A DNA stretch of 64,000 bases from Whalleya microplaca (GCA_022497155.1 MU385777.1:171805-235804), one strand, 5' to 3'; counted from the first letter of the stretch, positions 36,050 to 48,576 are shown. The notes: a model not told the origin generated them from the sequence alone. A program made the numbers and translations.

Positions 36050-36350
36050 GGTGTCATTCCAGCTTGCTATCGGCCGCCAATACCGCCAGCTCAGAGCCAG
36101 CCCAGTATTCCGGCTGCTTTTGGAAAGGGGCGCGGATACACGCGGCACTAGAGCGGTATACCTCCTTAGGAAGGTTTACACCTTCCCATATTCGCAGCAT
36201 CTAGGACGATGTCTATCCCAGGACACGATCGAGAGATTACGCAGCTATATTTGGACAATGGAGCTAATATTAACGTTCACTTACCTACAATGTCACCTTA
36301 CGGCGATGCCAAAAAGCCTGAGAGGATGAAATATGCTGTTGGGCAGTATA
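36050..36350 (+). pseudogene. Decayed ankyrin-repeat relic
   Basis: Two ankyrin-like pieces occur in different frames within 200 nt. One reads FRLLLERGADTRG (from about 36108, frame of 36051). The other reads GHDREITQLYLDNGANINV (from 36221, a different frame), closely matching the ankyrin consensus G-H-x-E-I-V-x-L-L-L-x-x-G-A-x-x-N. No start, splice sites or continuous frame link them. I read this as the remains of an ankyrin-repeat gene, broken by frameshifts. Function is presumed lost. Confidence 0.45.
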
Positions 36351-38234
36351 CTTACGCTAGGTATGCCGTTACTTGTTCTTATTGACTCGATCGAGTTGTC
36401 CAGCCCTTTCAATTGTCCAAGTCCGGTTTTAGGGCTCACCTAGCTCTTTGAGCATAGTGCTGCACTCCCTGTGGATGACCTGGATGGAGCCTCGGATGAA
36501 ACTGTTGTGTGGCGCCGCATGGTCTTCAAATATACCAATGATCTCCTAATATTCGACTATGCAACCTCGACAGCAGACCCTCGACAGCAGACCCTCACCA
36601 TAAGCCCATGGTATTCGACCTTTAACACCATGGTCATAAACGCCAATGTTCATACAACAAGATCATTGTTGGCTAGCCTAGCCACAAGCTCTCCCCTGGC
36701 TTCTAGATGAACCTACCTCTCACTGGTAGCTAGGTTCCACCACGAACATCGACCAAATCGCCTTCCTCGGCGGTGAGACGCTGGAGGAGCTACCATGACG
36801 TGGTTTCTAACAAGGGCATCGCAGTGATATATTAGTCTAGTGACCCAGGTTAATTCCTGTCCATTGTCAAAACACACCGAGGAAACTAAAGCAGTCTGTA
36901 TGGTTGGCTAGGATTCAATTGCTTGATGAATGAACGTTTCCACACATGTCTAATCCGCAAGGACAAGTACAGAAGTCCACACACAGAAGAAGAATGTCTA
37001 CACTAATATGAAACCAGCTACGCTTCAACAGCCAACAGGATTCAAAAGAAATACCAACAATATACTTGTACTCGAACTCGAGCGGCTCAAACGATGACTC
37101 AAGTATGTTCTGTAAATAGTGCCCAATTCGCAGGCTTCGAAGGAACGATTGTGATTTAACTATCCATGAAGACCCACTGAGACTAATATAGTAAGCCTGT
37201 TGAGTATATCAGCACTTAAAAGTTAAAAATATATACCAGACTTTGATAAGTTTCGCCTTTGATGCTGCTTATTACGAAAGTCCTCTCTGTGCCCCTCCTT
37301 TCTATTGACACACATGTGTGAGTGTCCCAAATTATTTATCTAGTTTAAATGTGGCCAGTTTTCACATCACGCCTCATATGGGTAGCCATCCATTCTCCAA
37401 ATGAGAGCAGCCTATAACTCATGTCTCTGCCTTAACCAGTGTGCCTTTTATATAAATAATGAATATTCTCGACGATGGTAATTAACACATAAACTGTTTT
37501 AATATGAAGTGTGTCGGGTTTATATCAAAGTTAACTCAATATAGGAACTATAAAGTAAGTGTGTATTCGAGTGAGGGTGCTTATAAGTTATAAATCGGAT
37601 AAATATTATCATCATATTTTACATGAATAATCCAAAATCAATTTCCTGTCAGAAGCCATACACAGGTGCATACAAGATATGTACGACTTAAAATATAGCA
37701 GTACATGTTTGTTTTAAACTGTCCGAGGTCGATGGGACAACATGAACCGTTGGTCCCGAGATGAGTAGGTATCCTTTAATGTGGGACTGAACCTATAGAC
37801 GAATATCCAGTTGAATATGCAACTTACTCGAGGCAGAAAGGACGCCAATGACGCCAATGACCACTACAGGAGATTCATGGTCAATGAGAACCTCGGAAAG
37901 GGAAGATACCATTGTAGAGAATATCAGAGCTTTCAGGAGAATGGAACAGTTTCTATGGCATTGTCTAGATTGTTCGATGGAACGGAGCGAGTATGAACTA
38001 AACCGATATATAAGCCTAAAGCGGTATGGACCAGTACGTAGGTACTTAGCTAGCCTGTGGCCTGCCGTACCTGACAGACAGGGGTCAGCGCTCTTTCAGC
38101 TTTCTTCATCATCACAGGCAACCAGCACCTTCTGCCTATTTGCAGCTTGCAGTCCTTCAAAGCAACTTTTTTATTTCCTTTCCTGTGGATTTCATTGATG
38201 GTGTTCGAATTATAGCCATTCCCTTTCTTTCAAC
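36351..38234. other. Intergenic, no supportable gene
   Basis: 1.9 kb. A 14-nt direct repeat (CGACAGCAGACCCT) appears twice in tandem near 36567-36594. The rest is AT-leaning with no supportable gene; the Txl1 promoter lies at the right end. Confidence 0.5.
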
Positions 38235-39566
38235 ATGGCCAAGCCGATAGAGATTCAGTCCGCTGAGCAATTCAGCAACCTGCTGCAAAACTCGCGCATT
38301 GTGGTAGCCGACTGTAAGAACCCCGCCATCGTCATTGTCGTCATTTTCGTCACTATCATCACTTTCGTCACTTTCGTCACTATCGTCACTTTCGTCATTT
38401 ATCACAAGCCTTGCCTTGCCTTGCCTTGCCTTGCCTTGCCCTACCTTGCCATGCGACGCGACGCGTCTAGTCTGCCTCGCCTCGCCTCGAACCAACCAAT
38501 CAACCACAGCCCATAAAGTGACAAACTGACGAACTGACAAACTAACACATGGTTCATGTAGTCTACGCAAACTGGTGTGGCCCATGCAAGCAGATCGCCC
38601 CCTTCTACGAACAACTCTCGAGGACCCTGTCGCGCCCGAACATCGCCACATTCGTCAAGGTCAACGTCGAGGCTGATGGCGCCAAGGCCGTCGCCACCGA
38701 GTATGCCGTCCAGTCTCTGCCCACCTTCATCCTCTTCCGCGAGGGCTCCGTCGTAGAGAAGATCAAGGGCGCCGACCCGCAGAAGCTCAAGTCCGTCCTC
38801 GACACCTTGAGTAGCGACATCGAAAATGCCGGCGAGGGAGGCAGCGGCAGCAGCAGCGGCGCTACATCGGGAGGCATCGCCTGGAGGGGAGCCGACCTAC
38901 CGCGCGGCTACACTGACATCTCGGACACCATCGATGTGAAGGGCCTGGAGTTATTGAATGCTGACGAGACTCGATTCTCCGTGAGGACCCTCTTCAACAA
39001 GAGCAAACCCTCCGCGTTGAACAAAGGGAAGAGTACGAGCGACGAGAAGGACTGGATAGAGAGCGACACGGACGAGCAGTTGCTACTATACACCCCCTTC
39101 AACTCGGCCGTTAAGCTCCACACATTACAAGTACAGGCTCCCCCCCCCCCCCCAGACATGTTCCGTACTCGGGTTACATCAGACTAATGCAGCTTACCAG
39201 ATCACCTCGCTACCACCCACGGACGGGGATGACGACGATGACGAGGTGCCAATGAGACCCAAGACCCTCAAGCTCTTCACCAACCGACCGCACAACCTGG
39301 GCTTCGACGAGGCTGATGACAGCGACCCCACCCAGACCATCGAGATCGGCGAGAGCGACTGGAATGCTAACGGCACCGCCAACCTCGGCCTGCGATTCGT
39401 GCGCTTCCAAAACATCACGAGTCTCATAATCTTCGTCGTCGACGGCGAGGGTGACAGCGACAGCGAGAAGGTCAGAATAGACCGGATAAGACTGATTGGC
39501 GAGTCTGGCGAGAAGAGGGAGATGGGCAAGCTGGAGAAGATCGGGGATGATGTCGGCGGCGAGTAA
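38235..39566 (+). CDS. TXL1: Thioredoxin-like protein with PITH domain (Txl1/TXNL1)
   Basis: Thioredoxin-fold protein that associates with the 26S proteasome in fission yeast and mammals. Three exons, 38235-38313, 38562-39130 and 39201-39566; 1014 nt, 337 aa. The first splice rebuilds VVADFYANWCGPC, placing the redox-active CGPC at residues 32-35. The PITH domain follows a Gly/Ser linker: GYTDISDTIDVKGLELLN, a C-terminal ITSLPPTDGDDDDDEVPMRPKTLKLF, and RFVRFQNITSLIIFV. Length and domain order match TXNL1. Intron 1 is long for this window (248 nt) and built largely of simple repeats; intron 2 (70 nt) has a 14-base C run. Confidence 0.95.
38335..38435 (+). repeat. Simple repeats inside Txl1 intron 1
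   Basis: A degenerate CGTCAC-TTT/TAT array (about 38335-38397) is followed by five perfect copies of CCTTG (38409-38433). Both lie wholly within the intron and account for much of its length. Confidence 0.85.
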
Positions 39567-40978
39567 GCTACATGCACCGCGAGAGTGGCAGTGCGTAAGC
39601 CGGTGGCTGCGGTTGTTATGATTGCTAGCTAGTATGGTGGTGATGATGGGCTAGTTCGCGATACCTTTTTTTCAGCCGCAATTACGTATAGATGGTCTCA
39701 CCCTTCGGGATTTCATGTGGATGGGCAGGTCTCACGGCGGCATTTGATGAATCGACAGACAGAGAAGGGGGTCACGACATAGGGAGCGAGTGTCCAGTGC
39801 TAGAGAAGAGCTGCACCAACGCAGATTATTTCCACTACATGACTACATACCTAGACGCTGCTGCTGCTACAACGGATGGATGAGTGCATGTCATACGCCG
39901 TGTAACCAACCGGTTGACTACCTAAACGACGAACTGCTCACCTCATCATGAACCCCACAACCCTACTTGTCCTCCTCGACTGTTATATGCTTCCGTAATG
40001 CAGGAATCTGACAGCTGACCTTAACACCCAGCTAATTGCCATGCTGGAACTATAAGAGCACTTCCCAAATCCCGAAATCCCTAAACGCCAACCAACACCG
40101 CACCGCACCAGACCCCGAGCCTCAGCTCACGTGTGTAACGGGACCAGATAGCCAACAGATACAGTATTCCGCCTCAACAACTACCTACTGCAAGCCCAGC
40201 ACCTCGCCTAACCTAACACCGAAGTCACACACATGCGAGCATGGTAAGCACCAAGTACCTAATTACCTAAGTAGGTAGGTAGTTATGTAGAAAGTTATGT
40301 CCAGCAACCTCTCACCGCGATCCGACGAGGCTGTATCATCGTCGAACCGACGCGAAGGGGCGAGGTCCGCCGGCTTGCAATTATAATAATCGATCTGTGG
40401 CAAATGACTGACGCTACGATGTGACATCCATAGAGGTTCTCTCTCGTTCGAGAGGAGAGAGAGGGGATTCGAGCAACACGGGTAATGTTTCGTCATGCCA
40501 GCCGCACGAGGAAAGAAAAGAGAAAAAAAGAGGAGGAAAAATTTCGTGCAGTTTCGCGCTTTTCTATGGAGGTTTCACGCGCTAGGGGAGCTGGCAGCTG
40601 GCAGCTTGCTGGCGAACTCTTGGTGCAGCGGCACAGGTGTATAAGTTTGTACGTATAAGCCGCATGTGGCTAACCTAGGAAGGTTGTGGCTGGTGGCTTG
40701 GCAGCTGAGCACTGTGTAGCTTCGGGTTAGGGTTAGTCTTCGACAGCTGCGTATCAGGGGTTGGTCAACTAGTTCTAATCATGTGGCATCCATACTTTGG
40801 CGGCGTACCGACTACGGACGTAGAAATAAGATTGAGCGAGACCGTTTATATTTGTCTAGATCAAAACAACCGTTTCTTGCAGATGAGGAAACTTGTATCT
40901 AGATGCTAGCTAGGTAAGACGTACGCTTGGTGTGTAGGTACAGCCAATGATGATATCAATTGACCACAACTAAGCACT
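39567..40978. other. Intergenic between convergent genes
   Basis: 1.4 kb with no supportable gene. It has TAGGTAGGTAG words near 40270, and a GGGTTAGGGTTAG stretch at about 40725-40737 that is too short to call telomeric. Confidence 0.55.
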
Positions 40979-42199
40979 CTACGGCAAGCCTTTAGTGCCA
41001 GTGGTCATGAATAACCCCTCGGTGATCTTGTCCTTCTGCGCCTTGAGCTCCTCTACATCCCAATTTGCCCAGATACAGCGTCCCCTGAGAAACGCGGCTT
41101 CGGGGCTGGTCATCCAAACCAAAAAATGGGCGGGGAGTTGTACTAGAAAACACCGAGCCCCAAAAGTCAGCATCTGACGTTACGTAGTAAGTATGTGCTC
41201 AGTTGGTAGATACCTACCCGTGTCCATGGGCAGCCTCTCAGGCACGGCCCCTGTCCTGAGGAAGTGCTTGGTCTCGACCATGCCCGGGTTGACGGTCGCG
41301 ACGAAGATATCCGGGTTCTCCGCCGCCACGAACTCGTAGACCTTGGCCTGGGCGATCTTCGCCGAGACGTAAGACGAGAGCCCCTGGAGCTGTGCGGCCG
41401 GTAAGATCGAGGTGTCCGACGTGAGACCGAGGATCGTCGCCTGCGGCCTGTCGGCCGTGGGCAGGAATGCCTGCACTGCTAGCAAGGTGCCCTGGACGTT
41501 TATCTGGTAGTGGCCCGGTCAGTACAGTACAGTAGGTACCTACACAGCCGTTAAAGGAGGAGAACCGCATAACCGGACTGCAAAGATACAAGAAAATAGA
41601 AGATGACGCTTACCTCGAAGCTCTGCCACCAGTCATCTGCGTCCGCTGAAGCCATGGGTTTCGGAGCACTGGTGTAGCCGGAACACAGCACGAGGACCTG
41701 CCACTTGCCCACGGCGGCGGCTGCGCTCTGCAGGGTCTTCGCCTTGGTCACGTCGGCGACGTGGACCGAGGACGACGCTGTGCCGGCCGACGGGATCAGC
41801 GCCGCCGTTTCCTTGAGGGTAGCTTCCGTGCGGCCCAGCAGCGCAACGTGCGCTGCGCCGGCAGTGGCGAAAGCCAAGGCGGTCGCTCGTCCAATCCCGC
41901 TTCCCTTTAATGCCCGATTTGTCAGTGATAAGTCTCGGATGCGGTTTCGGGGTTGATGTAATGATACTAGGGCTTACGACTCTGACTAAGCCTACCTAAC
42001 CTAACCCTCCAAGCGGGAGGCAGTAACAGGGAAGGGGACAGGAGAAAGGAGGGAAAAGATAGGCGATGTGGACTACACGTACTGCTCCAGCAATTATCAC
42101 AGTTTTGCCGGCTACGCTTAGCTCCGGCCGCGAGGGTGAAATGCTCTCGTAGGTGTCATTATGCCATGTAGCGGTAGGGCACGGGAATGGTGGCTGCAT
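40979..42199 (-). CDS. Short-chain dehydrogenase/reductase
   Basis: Classical SDR of unknown substrate. Four exons: 42199-42083, 41904-41614, 41503-41218, 41142-40979; 858 nt, 285 aa; introns of 178, 110 and 75 nt. The first splice restores the cofactor loop TVIIAGAGSGIGRATALAF. The second joins QSFE to INVQGTLLAVQAF. The third joins PMDT to VQLPAHF. Catalytic residues are visible as LTSDTS and YVSAK; NPGMVETK is the usual post-active-site loop. The C-terminus (FLRGRCIWANWDVEELKAQ) is typical of a fungal SDR subgroup. It shares a 482-nt divergent promoter with the FAD oxidase to its right. Confidence 0.92.
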
Positions 42200-42681
42200 C
42201 TTATGGATTTGGAGCTTTTCGCTTGACTTTTTGGAGAACTAACGACGACGATCAAAGATGAACGGTCAAGTGTTAGAGATGAGTATACGATGCAGGCTTG
42301 TCCGGCAGCACCGGGTGAAAATCTCGGCCCAGAAGAAGAACATCTAACGGAAGAAGCAAGGAGACGGTGAGACCGGGCAGCCGGGACAGTTTTCCGTGTT
42401 TGGGTCGTTGCGGCGTTGCCATGCAGGTCGTCCAATAATAGAAGCTCCTCACATTCGGTTACATGAAGCAGCATGTGTATATACGCCTTACCTGGATAGC
42501 TATATGTATGTTGGTGGCAACTGTGTAACACTTGCAGGCTTTAGCTTCTTCCCTTGAATCGTTGGAACTCGGAAGTATTTTGAGCGACTCTGATGTTATT
42601 AGATACGAGATGGCCTCTTGCGTTTGAAAGTCTTCTAACCACCTCACACAATTGGTAGGAATTCTCAAATAATCGTGCAGC
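42200..42681. promoter_or_regulatory. Bidirectional promoter, SDR/FAD oxidase
   Basis: 482 nt between the two start codons of a head-to-head pair. This spacing is short enough for shared control. I see no convincing palindromic zinc-cluster site. Confidence 0.5.
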
Positions 42682-44573
42682 ATGTCTGACAGAGGAACAA
42701 GCAAGTCCCGGGTTCATATGATCGCTTGGACATCCATTGCCGTCCTTATCGCAGCAGCATGGATCGCGACTTCGCGGCCGTCGCTTAGCCTGTTCCATAA
42801 ACGGCCTCGGTGTCGCTGCTTTCCGGGTGACACATGTTGGCCATCATCCACCGAATGGGACTCGCTTAACCAGACCGTCGGAGGCAAATTGATAGCGACG
42901 GTGCCAATTGCCAGCCCATGTCACGACAGCTTCCCCGGAGTCAGCTTCGATGCCGACGAGTGCGCTCGGATCCAGGAAAACTGGTCGCGTCCGGAGCTCC
43001 ATGACCAGACTACACACTCGCCCATGACGGCGTTCTTCGCTAACATGAGTTGTGACCCATTCACACCGCGCGATGCCCAGTGCGTCTTGGGTGCGTATGT
43101 GCCTTATGCTATCAACGCCTCGGGTGCTGCGGACTATCGTGAGGCCATAGCGTTTGCAAAGAAACACAACGTCCGCCTGGTCATCCGGAACACCGGGCAC
43201 GATTATATGGGAAAGTCGACAGGAGCCGGCGCACTGGCCCTATGGACCCACCACATTAAAGACAGAGCCATCCTGGACTATGAGTCTACGGCTTACACCG
43301 GAAAGGCAATGAAGATTGGTGCCGGCTTGCAGGCCTCTGAGGCGCAGGAGACGGCGAATACCCAAGGGCTTGTCGTTGTGGAAGGAGACTGCCCAACTGT
43401 GGGTATTGCGGGTGGCTACACTCAGGGGGGCGGGACCAGCCCCCTCGCGTCCAAGTTTGGGCTCGCCGCCGACCAGGTTCTAGAGTGGGAGGTGGTCACT
43501 GGCACGGGAGAACTTCTAACAGCGACGCCGAGCCACAATCCAGACTTGTACTGGGCTCTCGCGGGCGGCGGTGGCGGCACATACGGCGTCGTGCTCTCCA
43601 TGACTGTGAAGCTGCATGAGAACATGCCGACGGCTGGCGCCACGCTTTCCTTCGTAGAACCATCAGATGCGTACTGGGATGTTGTACAGACCTTCCTGGT
43701 CAATATGCCAGCAGTCCTGCGTGCCGGTGCTGTTCTCTACTGGATGGCTCTGCCGGGGAACATGTTCCTGATGCCACAATCTTACTTGCCGGATGGAACA
43801 GCTGAAGACCTCGAACGACTGCTGCAGCCCACACTTGATGCGCTTAAACAGAGTGCAATCCCCTACGGTAAGCGTCGCGAAGTTGTCCATCCCGTTTGCG
43901 AGTTTCTCGCTTCAATGTGACTAACACGAAGGGGGCAGACTTCTCTTCTCGCAACTTCCCAGCTTTCCAAGATGCTTTCCACACTCTGGTTCCTGAAACG
44001 AATATTACGGAACTCAACCTTGGAGGTCGCATCATACCACGTTCTCTCGTGGCATCTGATAGCTCCGCCGCCTCTCTGACTGACGCCATCAAGACCATCA
44101 TAGGTAACGGCGGTGTCCTAGCTGGTGTCTCGATGGACGTCAGCCAACCGCCCACCTCTTCCAACGCCGTTCATCCAGAATGGCGCGAGTCGCTGTTCTT
44201 GGCGTTCCTTGGCACGTAGGTTGTCCCCAGCCCGTTAAAGAGCCATTTGGGAGATATGTAGACTTGCCTAACGCCCTAGATCAGAATGTATGATAGATAC
44301 AATATGACGGCGAACCTCGTCGGGCAACAAACGGTCACTAATGTGCTGGACGCAGCTTTAGAGGAGCTGACGCCGGGCGGGGCGGCCTACCTTAACGAGG
44401 CCGATATCAACCAGCCGAATTGGCAACAGGCTTTCTATGGCACGAACTATGCCAAGCTCCTAGCCATCAAGCAGGAGTATGATCCAGAAGGCATCTTCTG
44501 GGGCCCAACCGCTGTGGGAAGCGAGGCATGGGAAGTTGCCGCAGACGGGCGACTTTGCATGACAGACAACTAG
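42682..44573 (+). CDS. FAD-linked oxidase, bicovalent type
   Basis: Berberine-bridge-type oxidase with PCMH and BBE domains. Three exons, 42682-43867, 43939-44215 and 44285-44573; introns 71 nt (GACTAAC branch point) and 69 nt; 1752 nt, 583 aa. The N-terminus is a signal anchor (about residues 13-30), pointing to secretion or a luminal location. Both flavin anchors are present: His in RNTGHDYMG and Cys in EGDCPTVGIAGG, so FAD should be doubly linked. The C-terminal BBE block reads GGAAYLNEADINQPNWQQAFYG and YDPEGIFWG. Cysteine-rich residues 44-52 (CRCFPGDTCW) follow the anchor, as is usual for these fungal oxidases. Head-to-head with the SDR. Confidence 0.93.
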
Positions 44574-46449
44574 GTTAAATAAGTCTAAACCATAAGCCGT
44601 CGTCGCACTGACACCTTATTGCCTTTCTGACAGCTTATTTATATTCCGTAAGTTAAAGTTACATTACTCGGGCGGAACCTTAAGCATGGTGTACCGACTT
44701 CAGGGGCCATGGATCCAAGTTAATCCATTCCGAACTTTTACTTGATCCCGGCTGAGGTCGCAACCTTGAAGGCATGGCCAGCAGTGGACGGATGGCACCT
44801 GGCGATTTGGCAGGTTGACATGCTGACATGTTACAACCACCGTCCTGCAACCGGAGTCTTAACAAGCAATGATCAATATTTATACAAACCAACCAGCTTC
44901 AGAATAACATGATATTGATTAAGTCCCTCAAGGCTCCAAGGACTTTGCCCTACTCCCTACCCCATTTCCATTACTATTCCCGTTGGTGGTATCCCCCCGC
45001 CTCCACAGTTAATAAGTAAGAGCCAGTGTCCATCTGGCATGGCGTTGGGAGTCTAACTGTCAAACTGCCAACTCATGCATCGCACTTATATATTCTGCAG
45101 TGCCCTGCTTATGGTAATCTTCTGTTCCTCTTGGTTTTCTCATTCCAAGGCCATTTCCCCATGCAACGTCACGACACAGCCGTACATTAAAACATACATG
45201 GCATAGTGCTTAAGTGAGTCGTCAGAAAGTCAGCCGGAGTTGCAGTAGCAGCACTAGGTCACTTAAAACGACGTCAGCTGCTCTAGCCTCTAGCCTCCTG
45301 CCTTGGATGTATGGTCTGCTGCGTGATATGTGCGCATGTGCTACAGTGGCACGGTTCCACCATGAGTCGCATTGGCGACCTTGCGAGCGTCGTATGCAGC
45401 ATTAATGCGGAGCTTAATGTTCCATATATAGACCGTCAATTATCATCGCATGCCTCGACTCCCATTCCGCGTGTGGCGTGCATAAGCTCTCCTGGAATCC
45501 CATGGCCACGGTAGTATTGCTAGCAATCCGTGGGCACGTTAAAGGATTCCCGACATTGCTTCAGCTTCCGTTTTCAGGCGTTTGTTCGCAGTGATGTCAG
45601 CGCTCTGACCGTAGCTAGTGCGCGACGGCTTATTTCTATGTCTCTTTCTGGAAGGTTTCCGCCGTCTAGTGCCTTTCTAGAACGCGCCGTCTGTCTTCGA
45701 ACTTCGTCATAGTTACACGTGTGCTGTACCCCAAATCTTTTCCTGGCTGGTAGATACATAATAAAGCCAGTGGCTTGCGAGCGACTCCTTCGGGGCGCTT
45801 TGGAATCTTTAATATCTTCGCGACATTAGCCCTTGAATTCATCCCACTTCCCTACTTGCTGCGCCGTACTTCGCTTGACTATTATTAGTGCTGTAAATAT
45901 TTGCGAGTTATTACTACCTAATATTATTTAATTGTTCTACTTAATATTGCTAGTCCTTGATTTGCCCCTCCGCAGGAACTATTCTCACCCGAATAAGATC
46001 GTTGACTTTCTTATAGCTTAAACGGTCGACTTTTGGTATGAGACTACGGACAGTGATCTAGCTACTGAAACGGCGGCGCGTTGCTTATAACCGACTATTG
46101 CCAGCTTACGCCTCACTCACCAACAAGCTCCAGTAGCGATCTGTGCCATTCTATTAGGGTTTATAAGGCATATTACCAGGCATTCAAGAGGAGAAGGATT
46201 CTCGGTTGGCAGGAGGAGGGCTAGGATTACGACTACTTCACCACGTAGCTGGGTAGACCTTGAAGTCGTGACTGGCTTGACGTCTGTGTTGGTTTATGGT
46301 GATAAGGCAGGTTGGCGCCCAATACTTGATACCCAAAATACCATACAGGACAAGGAACATAAGCGCTGGCGGACTTGCTATAAAGAAGACAGCTGGGATT
46401 TTTTACCGAACTTCGTGCGCTTACGGACTGCCCTCATTTGACGCGCGTT
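44574..46449. other. Intergenic, 1.9 kb
   Basis: No supportable gene. From about 45,840 the sequence becomes stop-rich and TA-rich in patches, resembling old degraded repeat DNA, but I could not identify its source. Confidence 0.5.
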
Positions 46450-47403
46450 ATGGCTGGAAATCCGGAGATGGTTTCCCAGACGCTCAGTTTTCCACAATTC
46501 TCGAGATTGCCGTTGGAATTGAGAGATCAGATATGGGAATATGCCCTGCCCGAACCAAGAGTTTTTGAGGTCTTAGACTCACCATGTCCTACACGATCTC
46601 GGACGGAACATTCGGGTCGTTTATTGTTTGCTGATATTCGCAATGAGCCTCCTCCCGGAATCGCACACGTCTGTCATGATGCCCGTGAAGCTGTGTCGCG
46701 CCGTTACAAGCCCGTCGTTTTCTCCGGAACGGTGAAACATTTAGACCTCCGCCGGGACATCATCCTCCTCGACTCCTACCTGCAGGTCAGGAGGCTACTG
46801 AAGGTAATACGATTACTCAGTCAGATCGAGCCTATACGCCGCAACGCAACAAGGCTTGCTCTCGGTACATCATGGGGCTTGCATACGGGGCTCCACCTGA
46901 GACTCTTCCACAAGACCGTCCAGACAAAGCGGAACATGGAGAAGTTCATGGAGTATATCTCCAAGTTTCGGCAACTCAACACGATCATCCTCGTCGTCTA
47001 CCAGCGGTCGGCCTTCAAGCTCAAACTTAAATGCGTGGACCGACCGCCATTGCCGTGGAAACACTACGACCTATGCGAAACATACCATTTTAATTACAAC
47101 GTCAACTTCAACGTCGACAATTATTGGTCGCGACGGCCGTACCAGAGCAGGCTCGTAAGATACGACCCCGAAAATGACAGGGCCGACAAAGCGCCATCCT
47201 TGACGTCAAGGCACCCGAAACAGTGCTTCCCACACGATCCGCAGCCACGCGGTTATCAGGTACACGACTTAAAGGGGACTTTTGAGGACTGGATTGATAA
47301 AGTCGCTAAGGACGAATCCTTGGGCCCCTTCAAGCCGCTCAAGCTGGAGACGGCGACGCTGACGTGGATTTACACTGGAGTCCGGGGTGGTGGTTATTGC
47401 TGA
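46450..47403 (+). CDS. 2EXR-domain protein
   Basis: Fungal protein of the 2EXR family, common and usually uncharacterised in Pezizomycotina. Single exon, 317 aa, ATG at 46450; an upstream TTG in the same frame is not a likely start. The 2EXR signature is at residues about 10-30: FPQFSRLPLELRDQIWEYAL. It is followed by the family's IAHVCHDAREAVSRRY and the FSGTVKHLDLRRDIILLD segment. The C-terminal half has no recognised domain. Function unknown; the motif resembles F-box-like scaffolds, but that link is inference. A 17-base G run lies 11 nt after the stop codon. Confidence 0.85.
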   Translation: MAGNPEMVSQTLSFPQFSRLPLELRDQIWEYALPEPRVFEVLDSPCPTRSRTEHSGRLLFADIRNEPPPGIAHVCHDAREAVSRRYKPVVFSGTVKHLDLRRDIILLDSYLQVRRLLKVIRLLSQIEPIRRNATRLALGTSWGLHTGLHLRLFHKTVQTKRNMEKFMEYISKFRQLNTIILVVYQRSAFKLKLKCVDRPPLPWKHYDLCETYHFNYNVNFNVDNYWSRRPYQSRLVRYDPENDRADKAPSLTSRHPKQCFPHDPQPRGYQVHDLKGTFEDWIDKVAKDESLGPFKPLKLETATLTWIYTGVRGGGYC

Positions 47404-48285
47404 GGATGATCTTGGGGGGGGGGGGGGGGGAGACAGGGGGTGTGTTCGAGGGTATGCTTGGGGATTCAATAAAGATACCCTTTGTATAATCTCATTTATT
47501 GAAAGTGCTAATTGGGCTCATCAAATTTGCGATATGTGAACGCAACTATGAATGCATTTCTTTTATCTCGTTCACTATGTGAGCTCGTATGCCGTGGCAA
47601 GTAATATTAATTGGGTCTTGTCTATATGCGAGTGCGCCTAGGTGCTTTCACATCTACAGCCAAAATATCGAGAGAGCATTTCGTTTAGGAGAGATCTAAT
47701 GGCATGTGAATGGAATGTGAGCGATAGCTTCCATGTTGGATTTAGACGTCTTTCCATATCAAGGCCAGACACCATAATGATTCATATCAGACTGCAGCTA
47801 AATTAGAAAAGGAAACACTCCGTGTATCTTATTGGCTGGCATTTCTGTAGAGTAGATAAGTTCGAGTTCTCTCGTTGGTTAAGGGGTATTAATGGCGATA
47901 TGGGGAACTCTGGGGTCCTATGAGAACGTTTCATTGGTGCCATATATTTTGAACAGGAGGTTGACATGTATAAATAGCAGTGGTTGTCAGCAGCCAGGAA
48001 AAGTTGCAATTCAAGGCTTATCCAGGTAGACGCCATAGGTACACACTGAAGAAATCCCTGATCCAAATCTAGTATGTATCGATAGTATTAGGAATTAACA
48101 TCTATTCTATCGATCCATATGAGAAAAGCAACGCCATCTTCACACCTTCTCTGCCTCTGAAACCCCAATTTTTAGACAAGCAGAAGCACGGCCCCTATAC
48201 TCATTCCTAGGAGCCCCTTAACTTTCCGCCTCTTGCCGTCAACCATGCCAAAAATTACCACCTAGGGGAATTGTATTGTTGCAGC
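47404..48285. other. Intergenic, no supportable gene
   Basis: About 880 nt between convergent genes. It contains the 17-base G run at 47414-47430, and nothing else notable. Confidence 0.6.
47414..47430 (+). repeat. Homopolymer G run (17)
   Basis: Seventeen consecutive G bases, 11 nt after the 2EXR stop codon, presumably in its 3' UTR. The exact length is prone to sequencing error. Confidence 0.85.
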
Positions 48286-48576
48286 TTATCCAGGAAATTC
48301 AGGCTCGTATCCTTTCATGTTTTCGTCGACAATACTAGTAATTTTCTCCTTTATCGGGAGGTCTCCAGGCATGTATGTTTCGGCCCACATTCGAAGGTAT
48401 TCGGTGACCTCCTCTTTGTACAAGCCATCTATATCTTCTGCGGTGGGGTATTGTTTCTCAAGGGCTAACTCCAATAACTCAGCCCTTCGATTAGACCCTG
48501 AGTCCTTGAGCTCCTGTACCTTTTCGTTTAGCTTATCCTTCAGTGCGTCTAGCACTTTCTGGGGTGGCGTAGACAT
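48286..48576 (-). CDS. Small helical hypothetical protein (96 aa)
   Basis: Single exon, ATG at 48576, 96 aa. The whole protein is predicted helical and charged: STPPQKVLDALKDKLNEKV and RRAELLELALEKQYPTAEDI, then a Trp-containing segment (LRMWAETYMPGD). It has no signal peptide or membrane segment. I do not recognise the family. Regular amphipathic spacing and an undisturbed frame argue for a real gene, perhaps a small dimeric helical protein. Confidence 0.55.
   Translation of the reverse strand: MSTPPQKVLDALKDKLNEKVQELKDSGSNRRAELLELALEKQYPTAEDIDGLYKEEVTEYLRMWAETYMPGDLPIKEKITSIVDENMKGYEPEFPG

Noticed and set aside
40725..40737. Telomere-like GGGTTAGGGTTAG
   Set aside because: Only two units; expected by chance at this scale and far from any chromosome end signal.
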